Shown here: positions 1-8,537 of the stretch, piece after piece
Layout: each line of letters opens with the position of its first letter
Numbering within the stretch: the first letter of the stretch is position 1
Origin: Armatimonadota bacterium
GTDB taxonomy: Bacteria; Vulcanimicrobiota; JACPDT01
DNA: 35,335 nucleotides
NCBI GenBank assembly: GCA_016183865.1
Contig: JACPDT010000095.1
Span: forward strand, 1-35,335
Reading direction: 5' to 3'
Made by a program: the position numbers and the translations under genes
The notes under the pieces: generated by a model
The model's database searches: none
Told to the model about the DNA's origin: nothing
What the model saw: the letters and a program-made list of their open reading frames with translations, nothing else

Positions 1-345
1 GCCCCTGCCCGAACGCCGATACGATCTCGGAAACGATGGCCTGTGTGCGGCTCTGGTCGTTGGCGATGTGTCGGAACACGTCTTGGATGCCGGTTTCGGT
101 CGGCAATTCAATGCGTGCCGTATGGAGTTGCGGTGTCACGGTGAGGTCATGTGGTGCGTTGGCGGGTTTGGCCGCCGTCTGCCTGATCGGCCCGCATTGC
201 ATGAAGATGATTGGGTGAAGGCCATCGCGACGGATCGGCGTGGCGGTCAGGCCAAGCACGAATCTTGCCCTGACCCGCTTGAGGATCGCGTCAAACGAAC
301 TTGCGCCCACGTGGTGGCATTCATCCACGATGATCAGATCGGTTT
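1..345 (-). pseudogene. Fragment of superfamily II DEAH-type helicase, open at the window edge and truncated at about nt 338-345
   Basis: Reverse-complement translation gives VIIDETDLIIVDECHHVGASSFDAILKRVRARFVLGLTATPIRRDGLHPIIFMQCGPIRQTAAKPANAPHDLTVTPQLHTARIELPTETGIQDVFRHIANDQSRTQAIVSEIVSAFGQG, with Walker B/DECHH (motif II) and LTATP (motif III-like). It is open to the window start. Confidence 0.75.
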
Positions 346-1783
346 CGTCAATAATGACCGCCCCGATGCAGACGATGTGGTCAGGCAAATACCCATCAAG
401 TACTACCTGGAGAAGAAGCTTCGTCTTTCCTTTGCCCTCAATTTGTCCAGACAGTACCTGGGCCTGTCTTCCGATCAGGTATTCTTCTCGAAAGAAGATG
501 GCTGTATTTACCTGGGCGCCATTCGGCTTCCAGTACACCCTGATACCGGTTTGCTGGTAATCAATTATGCCCGCAAGAAAATGGGCCTTGGGGATCTCGC
601 TTTTCAAAGGGACAGTTTTCTGAGCTTCCTGGATTCCGGTATCCCGGAGAAGGATCTCATCGCTTATTGCAGAGAGGCTTACGCGGGTCGTATTATACTG
701 GTTGGGCACTCGGTCACGGAGCGGGATTTGGCCGATAATGTCGTGACACCTTTCGGTTTGATGTCCGGTGTTGAGGCGCACGCCCACGCAATAACTACAA
801 TGCTTTCAAAGGCGCCGGTTCATCAACTGCCGGGTGCCGACACCGCTCTGCTTCTGGGTATGGGCTGCCTGCTCGGGTTCATTCTCTCCCGCCTTTCCCC
901 GTGGCCCGGCATCGGCATTGCCTGCGTGCTGGAGTTGGCGATCTTTTTCACATATCGCGAACTTTACTACAGGGGCTACCACCTTTCCGCCTTCCAAACC
1001 ATGCTGGGCATCGCCTGGAACCTTGTAATCCTGATTTTTTACTTCCACCATGTGAGCGAGAAGAGGCACAAGCGAATTGACAACGTATTTGGACATTTTA
1101 TGTCCGACAAGGTCAAAGACAAAATCATGCTGGATTTTGACGAGCAAGTAACAGCCGGAAGCCTTGGGGAGACTCGTTTCGTAACTGTCATTGAAACGGA
1201 CATTCGAGGATTCACCAGCATGTCCGAAAAGTTGACCTCCGAAGAGGTCGTACAGAGATTGAATATCTATTTCGAGAAAATGATTCCCATTCTTTTCAAG
1301 TATGAGGGTACTTATGACAAGTTCGTGGGAGACGCACTGCTGGCGTATTTTGGAGCGCCCATACCTGATCCGGAGCACGCAAAACATGCGGTCCTCTGCT
1401 CACTGGAAATGCAGGAAGCCGTGGAGGACCTTCGCAGACAGGGGGTTCTCGATATTCACATTGGAATCGGGGTAAATACAGGTGATGTCACCGTGGGAAG
1501 CATCGGCGCCAAGGCCGCGCGAGTAGTGCAGTACACCATTATCGGAGACACGGTAAATCTGGCGGCCCGCTTGTGCTCCGTCGCAGAGCGGGGCGAGGTA
1601 ATCATAAGCAGCTACACCTATGATCTTTGCAAAGATTCCATAGGAGTGGAGCCCAGAGAGCCGGTCAAGGTGAAAGGGAAAACAGATCCGATCCAAATTT
1701 TTCTCGCTCTCTCGCCTGAAGCTGCGAAAGATGGGAATAATGTTCCAAAGGGAGGAGTTTTGTCGGGAATTACGAAACAATAA
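338..1783 (+). CDS. CHASE2-domain class III adenylate/guanylate cyclase, N-terminally truncated (homology starts near IGFVNNDRPDADDVVRQIPI)
   Basis: Residual CHASE2 sequence, three TM stretches, then the cyclase domain ETDIRGFTSMSEKL...YDKFVGDALLAYFGAP...VQYTIIGDTVNLAARL. The first part of the ORF (68-337) is antisense to the helicase fragment and is probably not native cyclase sequence. Confidence 0.85.
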   Translation: MGFVNNDRPDADDVVRQIPIKYYLEKKLRLSFALNLSRQYLGLSSDQVFFSKEDGCIYLGAIRLPVHPDTGLLVINYARKKMGLGDLAFQRDSFLSFLDSGIPEKDLIAYCREAYAGRIILVGHSVTERDLADNVVTPFGLMSGVEAHAHAITTMLSKAPVHQLPGADTALLLGMGCLLGFILSRLSPWPGIGIACVLELAIFFTYRELYYRGYHLSAFQTMLGIAWNLVILIFYFHHVSEKRHKRIDNVFGHFMSDKVKDKIMLDFDEQVTAGSLGETRFVTVIETDIRGFTSMSEKLTSEEVVQRLNIYFEKMIPILFKYEGTYDKFVGDALLAYFGAPIPDPEHAKHAVLCSLEMQEAVEDLRRQGVLDIHIGIGVNTGDVTVGSIGAKAARVVQYTIIGDTVNLAARLCSVAERGEVIISSYTYDLCKDSIGVEPREPVKVKGKTDPIQIFLALSPEAAKDGNNVPKGGVLSGITKQ

Positions 1784-1804
1784 GAAACTTATCAGAAGGA
1801 AGGA

Positions 1805-2689
1805 GTGGAAAAATTGAGAAACTGGACATTTTTGACGATTATGGTTGCCTTTGTATTTTTTGCGATTGGCGCTCCACTTGCTGTTTTTGCCGCAGGTGAG
1901 AAGATCGTTTCCAGGGTCGCGGGCACGCTGGAGGATCAAAGAGGCGGCAAAGGGGCCTGGGAAAGGATCATCGTTTCCAGAGAGCTTTCCAATGGCGATG
2001 TAGCGAGAACTCAAGCCAAGTCGGAGGGAAAGATCCTCTTGGAGGAAGACAAGGACATTAGGATTTACGAGAAGACCACGGTAGAGATGTCCAAATTGGA
2101 CTACCTTGAGAAAACTAAGACAACCATCCTGAAGCAAGTTGCGGGAAGGATGAAAGTCAGGGTTCTTGGGAAAAAGGTGGGGGTTGAGGAGCGGATCAAT
2201 GTAATGACTCCCTCCGCCACCATGGCCGCCCGAGGCACCTTCTTTCAGAGCACAGTCTTTGATGATGGCTCCACATTGCTGGATGTCTATGACCATTCCG
2301 TTCTCTTTGAGGCAGGGGGAAAGAAGCTCCTCGTGGGTGCAGGAAATTCCGCTTATGTGCTGCCCGGACAGCCTCCGGCATTCATCAGCCCTTACCAGAG
2401 CATAGTTGTGGATTCGCAGGGCGTGGGGCACATGAGACAGGATTCCGCTCAACCTGCACCAGGCGTGAGGTCCTCCGCATTGGTGAATCCCTACCAGTAC
2501 GGTACGCTCCAATACGGCGCCGTATCAAACGGATACACCCCTGCTCAGGCAGGGTTCTCCACCTGGGGCAGCTCTGGAGTCTTCCCCGAGTCCTTTCAGG
2601 GCAAATATCCCGATGGCCAGCCGATCAGCGGCAGCGGTTCCCAGTCATCACCGAGCAGCCTGGACAGCCAGGGAGCACAGGTTAAATAG
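1805..2689 (+). CDS. Exported FecR-domain protein
   Basis: GTG start after AGAAGGAAGG; hydrophobic signal segment; FecR-like core (VMTPSATMAARGTFFQSTVFDDGSTLLDVYDHSVLFEAGGKKLLVGAGNSAYV); low-complexity Ser/Gln/Pro tail. Confidence 0.75.
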   Translation: MEKLRNWTFLTIMVAFVFFAIGAPLAVFAAGEKIVSRVAGTLEDQRGGKGAWERIIVSRELSNGDVARTQAKSEGKILLEEDKDIRIYEKTTVEMSKLDYLEKTKTTILKQVAGRMKVRVLGKKVGVEERINVMTPSATMAARGTFFQSTVFDDGSTLLDVYDHSVLFEAGGKKLLVGAGNSAYVLPGQPPAFISPYQSIVVDSQGVGHMRQDSAQPAPGVRSSALVNPYQYGTLQYGAVSNGYTPAQAGFSTWGSSGVFPESFQGKYPDGQPISGSGSQSSPSSLDSQGAQVK

Positions 2690-2743
2690 GGAGCATTATC
2701 CGGCAGGGGCGCTGGAAGACTTTCACAGACGATTCAGATTGAG

Positions 2744-2779
2744 AGGGGCTGACTTTCCTTCGGGACGTCAGCCCCTTTT
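2744..2779 (+). terminator. Rho-independent terminator downstream of the FecR gene
   Basis: Perfect 10-bp stem AGGGGCTGAC ... GTCAGCCCCT, followed by TTT. Confidence 0.8.
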
Positions 2780-3010
2780 CTTGCCACCTGCTCTCAAGCT
2801 CGCCGCGGTACGGAAAGACTCCATCGGGAGACTCCTCCGGCAGCCGCCTCAACCTGCCCCGGGTCCAGTACCCCGTGAAGCCCCCGAACTTCTCTAAGCC
2901 CCCTGCGTGGGAGTCGAGCGAGTGCCGCCGGACCTGTTCTTAAACCCCCTGAAAAAGGCGGTGAAAAGAGCGAGTGGTAAAAAACAAGCAAGTGAGGGAT
3001 CGGAACAGGA

Positions 3011-3044
3011 AGAGGGCTGCCCTCGGCGGGCAAGCCCTCTTTTG
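3011..3044. terminator. Hairpin terminator, possibly bidirectional, after the SLH porin
   Basis: AGAGGGCTGCCC tcggc GGGCAAGCCCTCT TTTGG, located about 40 nt past the porin stop in the convergent interval. Confidence 0.6.
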
Positions 3045-3082
3045 GATTTTGTCCGAAGTCCGGACTGAGTCTGAGTCAGATT

Positions 3083-5182
3083 CTAGTAATTCACTTTGAG
3101 CCTTACCAGGGCCTGGGTTGCTGTGGAATCACCGTATAGGAATGTTCCCACAGGTGATGTGTCGTCCTTGGTCGTGAATGTCCGGTATTGCACGGCCACT
3201 CCTGCAGCAGGAGTGATCGCATAGGACACACCCACATTGATTACACCCTGCTGGAGGCTCAGGTTCGGGACGCCTCCTGCAGTTCCTCTGAAGCCCACAG
3301 AATGATATCCTCCTTCAAGATTGATCTTGTCGGTGGTGGGATAGTTGAGTTGGAGGCCCCAGATGTCCGATGTAGCTGCATAGTTGTCGTTACCGGCGAT
3401 GGCCGCGTCCTCACCTCTGTCAAGTCGCCAGGAATTGTACGTCAAGTCGCCTCTAAGCCTCGAAGGCGTAAATGTGTAGTAAACCGATGCGCCGATGTTT
3501 GTCATCTGGCCTCTGTTCGTAACGCCGTTGGCTGCGCCCGCGCCCAGCCCGTTTGTGAACACGGTTTCCACGTACACAGGGTTAGCCGTTGTGTTCAGGA
3601 GACCCGAGGCGGTCTTTTGTTGGAGAGAAGCCGCGTAAATGTTGAACCCGCCCCAGTTGAAAGGATGGGCGTAATCCAGGCGCCACCCTTCCCGGTTGTG
3701 AGGATAGGTGACCGTGTCGTGGAGCCAATAGAAGTTGGGCAAATTGTTCCAGATCGCCCAGTTTCTTGTGATGGCAAGTCCCGGAAAGCCCAGAATAAAT
3801 GGGTCATAAGTCGGCTCAACGGAGAGGTATTCCACCCCGACATTCCCTTTCCACAAATCAGAGGTGAATCGGCCGCGCAGGAGAGTTCCTGTCTTGGCGC
3901 CGATTGTTGCCTGCACCCGGGTTAGATCAGGGTCATAGGTGGATGATCCCAGCTCCACCTTGAGACTCCTTGCCGGTGTAAAATCATATTGCACTTTCAC
4001 ACCCATGAGCTTTTGGTCCTGGATGCCTGGATTTCCCGCTGCAAGCGCCCCCGCGATAGGGGCCAGGCTGCCCCACGGGTTCATGGCAGGGCCGAGGACA
4101 AAGCTTCCAGGCACTCCCTCGTTGAATGCGCGATGGAAGCCAAGGTTGAGCTTCCATTGCCCCCAGTCCGATGTAACCGTTCCTCCCCACATGAGTGTGC
4201 CTCCAGGGTACTGACTGGCAACACGGGAAGCGAAGAGCTCGTAATTGATGTAATTGGCGTGCTTGTAGTTCAGAGGACCGGATATGACTCCCCCGTACCA
4301 GGGCAGATAGTTGGGTCCATAGAAGGTGGGGTTCGGCTCGCCCTTAAGCATAAACGGCTCGGCGCGGTTCAAGTTGTAGCTTCCCAGGGCCAGTTGGGTC
4401 TCGGATCTCATCTCCTGAAGCCAGATCCGGTCCAGAGTCGCGTTGAAGCCGCCTCCGGGGAACCCCTGCCACCAGTTGCTGAGAGTCGGAGGGGTCGAGC
4501 CCCAGTATGATCCGGCGCCCCCTGCCTGCCGGTCTCCCACCAGGTTGTATGCCCTGAAAAGAGCTTCACCCTGATAGGTGTCGGACAGTCGGGCATTGAC
4601 GGCCAGATCCCCTGCCGTTGACAGGAAGGTGTTTCCCAGTTGCTGCCCCCCCCCTGTATTGAAAGAAAGGGGACGACCTGTCGTGAAATCATAGGCTGAG
4701 ACAACCCCCAGTGGATAACGATTTCCAGGGGTCACCCCCATGGTTCCGCCCACGGTCTCAAAGCTCCCGCGAATTCTTACCCTCTCCAGTTCCGTGACCC
4801 GGCTCTCCAGAGCGTTCAATTTGTCCTCTACAGCGCCTACACGAACTCCAAGGGCATCGAGCTCGTTTCTGAACTCATTGACCAGCCTGCGGAGCGCTTC
4901 CAGATCCGCCTTTGTGGCGTATTTGGAAAGATCCGGTTGTGGGATCTTCTCGATTTTGGCTACAACTCGCGCCACGGCCATAGCCAGCTCATACCGTGTT
5001 GCCGCCCGCTCGCCCTTAAACGACGAATCCGGATATCCCTCCATGAGCCCTTTCTCAGCCAGGGTCTTGACTGCATCGAGGGCCCAGTGGGATGCCGGCA
5101 GATCGCCGAAGGGAGCAGCGAGCACAGATGCCGAACCCAGAAGCAGGATTGCGGCAAGTGTGATGAAAGCGACGTTTTTCAT
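3083..5182 (-). CDS. S-layer homology (SLH) domain outer-membrane porin-like protein
   Basis: Signal peptide MKNVAFITLAAILLLGSASVLAA; SLH motif FGDLPASHWALDAVKTLAEKGLMEGYPDSSFKGERAATRYELAMAVARV; coiled coil; long aromatic-rich beta-barrel-like C-terminus ending in an aromatic (KVNY). Confidence 0.85.
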   Translation of the reverse strand: MKNVAFITLAAILLLGSASVLAAPFGDLPASHWALDAVKTLAEKGLMEGYPDSSFKGERAATRYELAMAVARVVAKIEKIPQPDLSKYATKADLEALRRLVNEFRNELDALGVRVGAVEDKLNALESRVTELERVRIRGSFETVGGTMGVTPGNRYPLGVVSAYDFTTGRPLSFNTGGGQQLGNTFLSTAGDLAVNARLSDTYQGEALFRAYNLVGDRQAGGAGSYWGSTPPTLSNWWQGFPGGGFNATLDRIWLQEMRSETQLALGSYNLNRAEPFMLKGEPNPTFYGPNYLPWYGGVISGPLNYKHANYINYELFASRVASQYPGGTLMWGGTVTSDWGQWKLNLGFHRAFNEGVPGSFVLGPAMNPWGSLAPIAGALAAGNPGIQDQKLMGVKVQYDFTPARSLKVELGSSTYDPDLTRVQATIGAKTGTLLRGRFTSDLWKGNVGVEYLSVEPTYDPFILGFPGLAITRNWAIWNNLPNFYWLHDTVTYPHNREGWRLDYAHPFNWGGFNIYAASLQQKTASGLLNTTANPVYVETVFTNGLGAGAANGVTNRGQMTNIGASVYYTFTPSRLRGDLTYNSWRLDRGEDAAIAGNDNYAATSDIWGLQLNYPTTDKINLEGGYHSVGFRGTAGGVPNLSLQQGVINVGVSYAITPAAGVAVQYRTFTTKDDTSPVGTFLYGDSTATQALVRLKVNY

Positions 5183-5341
5183 TTTACTTCACTTCCTTTC
5201 GTTGTTGGTGCTTCTCAACTGCAATTTTCTAATATTGGACCTCTTTGGTACGAATTCCTCCTTAACGACCACTTGGAGGGTGGGATGCTTGCAAACGTCG
5301 AATTCGAAACGGGAATTCGTGTTACAGAAGGGAGTGTGAAC

Positions 5342-6517
5342 ATGTCCCAGGTACCGGAAAACGCAGCCTTTTTCGCCTTCGAGACACGGGCGATTCACGT
5401 CGGACAGGATCCCGATCCCGCCACAGGGGCGATCATCGTGCCCATCTACCAGACCTCCACATATGTTCAGGAAGAGCTGGGAAAGCACAAGGGATACGAA
5501 TATTCCCGAACCGGAAACCCCACGCGAACCGCCCTGGAGATCTGCCTTGCTTCCCTGGAGGAAGGGAAATACGGTCTGGCCTTTTCATCAGGCATGGCCG
5601 CCGTCTTCACTTGCATGAATCTTTTGCAGGCAGGAGATCACGTCATTTGCGGAGACGATGTGTACGGCGGAACCTATCGTCTTTTTGAGAAGGTCATGAA
5701 GAAATACGGACTTTCCTTCGATTTTGTGGACACCTCGGACCCGTTCCTGATACAACCTCTAATACGCAAGAATACCAGAATGATCTGGCTTGAAAGTCCT
5801 ACGAATCCCCTTCTCAAACTTGTGGACATTCGGGCCGTTTGCTCCCTGGCCCGGGAAAAAGGCATCATTTCAGTTGTTGACAATACTTTCATGACCCCAT
5901 GTTTTCAGAAGCCCCTGTCTCTTGGGGCGGATATCGTGGTTCACAGCACCACGAAATACCTTGGCGGCCACAGCGATGTAGTGGGCGGGGCTGTCATCAC
6001 ATCCAATGACGGATACTATGAGACCATGAAATTCCATCAAAATGCTGTGGGGGCGGTTCCGGGTCCCATGGATTGCTGGCTGGTTCTTCGCGGTCTGAAG
6101 ACCCTGGCATGCCGCATGCGGGCCCACGAGGAAAACGGAAAAATAGTCGCAGACTATCTTGAATGCCATCCAGAGGTCAGTCGGGTCATCTACCCCGGAC
6201 TCGCATCCCACCCTGCTCATTCCCTTGCCAGGACACAAATGCAGGGCTTCGGCGGGATGGTGAGCTTCGTGCTCAAGGGTGGCTACGATTCGGCACGCTC
6301 CTTCCTGGGCGCTACAAAGCTCTTTTCCCTCGCCGAGAGCCTGGGTGGAGTGGAGTCGCTGATAGAGCATCCTGCTTCAATGACCCATGCCTCCATTCCC
6401 AGGGAGCTCAGGGAGCGGCTCGGCATCAGTGATGGCTTGATGCGTCTGTCCGTAGGCATCGAAAATAGCCTTGATCTCCAGTCTGATCTGGACGGGGCTT
6501 TCCTGAAAGTTAAATAA
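5342..6517 (+). CDS. metB: Cystathionine gamma-synthase/lyase family PLP enzyme
   Basis: AIHVGQDPDPATGAIIVPIYQTSTY, YEYSRTGNPTR, PLP-Lys motif STTKYLGGHSDVVGG. The ATG at 5342 is preceded by AGAAGGGAG; the ORF track start at 4937 is too far upstream. Confidence 0.88.
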   Translation: MSQVPENAAFFAFETRAIHVGQDPDPATGAIIVPIYQTSTYVQEELGKHKGYEYSRTGNPTRTALEICLASLEEGKYGLAFSSGMAAVFTCMNLLQAGDHVICGDDVYGGTYRLFEKVMKKYGLSFDFVDTSDPFLIQPLIRKNTRMIWLESPTNPLLKLVDIRAVCSLAREKGIISVVDNTFMTPCFQKPLSLGADIVVHSTTKYLGGHSDVVGGAVITSNDGYYETMKFHQNAVGAVPGPMDCWLVLRGLKTLACRMRAHEENGKIVADYLECHPEVSRVIYPGLASHPAHSLARTQMQGFGGMVSFVLKGGYDSARSFLGATKLFSLAESLGGVESLIEHPASMTHASIPRELRERLGISDGLMRLSVGIENSLDLQSDLDGAFLKVK

Positions 6518-6582
6518 TCGTTAAGGATTCAGGCCCTAAGTTTGCTTGAGTTCCTCCTTCACCCGTGTTACCATGGCATTGT

Positions 6583-6897
6583 ATGGGAACAGGGGATTTC
6601 TTTTTTCAAGGAGACGCACTGGACGATAGGGTCTCCGCAAAAGTGGATCAGGCACTTCTTAAGATGCTGGAATCTCACGAGGAGCGGACCCTGCCTGTCA
6701 TTGTGCAGACTGAAGACGGTCTGACGCCAAGGCATGAGACGGTGGTTCGTTCTCTTGGGGGAACAGTCAAGGATGATTTGTATATCATCAGTGCTTTCTC
6801 CGCAGACATGCCTGCCAGTGCAATCCCTCTGCTGGTCCTGTCCCCTGGAATAAAGAGAGTCTACTATGACGGTCAAGTTCAAGTCAAGATGATATAG
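6583..6897 (+). CDS. Stand-alone peptidase inhibitor I9/subtilisin propeptide-like protein
   Basis: KVDQALLKMLESHEERTLPVIVQTEDG...VRSLGGTVKDDLYIISAFSADMPASAIPLLVLSPGIKRVYYDGQVQ resembles the I9 propeptide fold pattern and lies directly upstream of a subtilase. The start codon is uncertain. Confidence 0.6.
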   Translation: MGTGDFFFQGDALDDRVSAKVDQALLKMLESHEERTLPVIVQTEDGLTPRHETVVRSLGGTVKDDLYIISAFSADMPASAIPLLVLSPGIKRVYYDGQVQVKMI

Positions 6898-6944
6898 GAG
6901 CAGGGGAAATCAGGGAACACTAAAATGACAGGGAGGCATTTTCA

Positions 6945-8396
6945 ATGATTGTGCCGGTAAACAGCCACACCAATATCGCAGGAAATCCATACACTATAGC
7001 CCAATCGCCTGATCGCAAGGGGGAGCGAGCATCTGTTCAAGAGGACAGTTTCCGTTTCTCCCCAACGGATTTGACGCCCGAGGGCAACCTGAAGCTCATT
7101 GTCCAGACTTCGGATCAGCAACTGTTGGCCAGGCTGATGCACGAATGCGTTGATTGCGGCAAAGTGACAGGTCTCCTTTCACTCATTTCAGGGTTCTCGG
7201 CGGAGATCTCTCCCGCAGCCTATCAGAACATCTTCAGCAAGGTATCGGACAGGGTCTCCGTCACACTGGACGGGGAGGTCCTGGTCCCTAAGCCCGAGGA
7301 GCTGGCCTCCAACAATGGGGAGAGTTCGCAGCCTGCGAAGCTGGATGTGGCCCTTCCGACACTGGGTGTTGACAAGCTGCACCAGAAAGGGATCAAGGGG
7401 AAGGGGATCACCTGGGCCGTGATTGACACGGGAATCAATGCCTCCCATCCCGATTTGGAAGGGCAGGTCATCGGCTGGAAGGATTTCATCGAGGCTACCG
7501 ATTCTCCTGTGGACCCTCAGGGACATGGCACCCATGTGGGCTCCACGATTGACGGCACCGGAAAGGCCTCTGACGGCAAGTTCGTCGGTGTCGCCCCTGA
7601 GGCGAAGCTGGTCGGCGTGCGTGTTCTGGATGCGGACGGATCAGGGAGTTTTTCCGATGTGATCAAGGGAATCCAGTGGGTGGTGGAACACAAGGACGAA
7701 TTTGGGATCCGCGGCTTCAACATGTCTCTCGGAGGGACCTCTTTTTCTTCCTACAAGAACGATCCTGTGGCTCAAGCCGTTGAGAAGGCTGTCGCAGCAG
7801 GGCTTGTGGCCGAGATCGCCGCAGGGAATTCGGGACCCTCCCAGGGAACCGTCTCGACCCCGGGCATCGCGCCCTCCGCCAAAACCATCGGCGCCCTGGA
7901 TGACAAGGGAACCGTGGACCGCAGCGATGACGGCGTTGCGCGCTTCTCGGGCACGGGCCCCACCAAAGTGGACAAATTGCAGAAACCCGATCTTCTGTTC
8001 CCCGGGGTAAAGATCACGGCAGCCCTTTCGCCGGGCTCGGCCCTTGACTCTCCCGACATTCCCCACGTTGGGGACAAGTACATTACCATTTCCGGAACCT
8101 CCATGGCAACTCCTTATGGCTCCGGTGTGAGCATCCTGATGCTTTCCGTGAATCCGGACCTGACTCCGCAGCAGGTCAAAGAAATCAAGACCCGGACTGC
8201 GGAAAAGCTCGCCGATGTGGATGTGACAAGGCAGGGCTTTGGTGTCGGAATGCCGGAAAAGGCAGTTGCGGAAGCAGAAGCCCTCCTGCCGCCCGCACCG
8301 CCGGCGCCTGAGCCTCCTGTAGAGCCGCAGCCCCCCCCGCCTCCACCTTCGCAAGGAGAACCGGGCGAGCCTCCTGAGTGGCTGGTGGCGGCCTGA
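6945..8396 (+). CDS. Subtilisin-family (S8) serine protease
   Basis: Catalytic motifs: Asp AVIDTGINASHPDL, His DPQGHGTHVGSTI, Asn AAGNSGPSQG, Ser ISGTSMATPYGSG. Internal I9-like N-terminal region; proline-rich C-terminal tail; no obvious signal peptide. Confidence 0.92.
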   Translation: MIVPVNSHTNIAGNPYTIAQSPDRKGERASVQEDSFRFSPTDLTPEGNLKLIVQTSDQQLLARLMHECVDCGKVTGLLSLISGFSAEISPAAYQNIFSKVSDRVSVTLDGEVLVPKPEELASNNGESSQPAKLDVALPTLGVDKLHQKGIKGKGITWAVIDTGINASHPDLEGQVIGWKDFIEATDSPVDPQGHGTHVGSTIDGTGKASDGKFVGVAPEAKLVGVRVLDADGSGSFSDVIKGIQWVVEHKDEFGIRGFNMSLGGTSFSSYKNDPVAQAVEKAVAAGLVAEIAAGNSGPSQGTVSTPGIAPSAKTIGALDDKGTVDRSDDGVARFSGTGPTKVDKLQKPDLLFPGVKITAALSPGSALDSPDIPHVGDKYITISGTSMATPYGSGVSILMLSVNPDLTPQQVKEIKTRTAEKLADVDVTRQGFGVGMPEKAVAEAEALLPPAPPAPEPPVEPQPPPPPPSQGEPGEPPEWLVAA

Positions 8397-8537
8397 AAAA
8401 AGATACCACAGAGGCACCGAGTCGCACAAGACTCATTGTCCTCAGACCCTGTAATCCTGGAACTCTCCGTATTCTCTATGGTGAATACTCCGTAATACCA
8501 AGAAGGTTCCCGAAGTCGGCCGGGGAATCTTCCTGTC

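Noticed and set aside
1400-2512. 370-aa minus-strand ORF
   Set aside because: Antisense shadow of the cyclase 3' end and FecR gene; translation is low-quality and lacks any family motif, while the plus strand is clearly coding.
4937-5341. N-terminal extension of the metB ORF
   Set aside because: Antisense to the SLH porin start and the divergent intergenic region; the true start is around 5342 (or GTG 5336).
7641-8429. 262-aa minus-strand ORF
   Set aside because: Antisense to the subtilase catalytic region; Arg/Gly-rich shadow translation.
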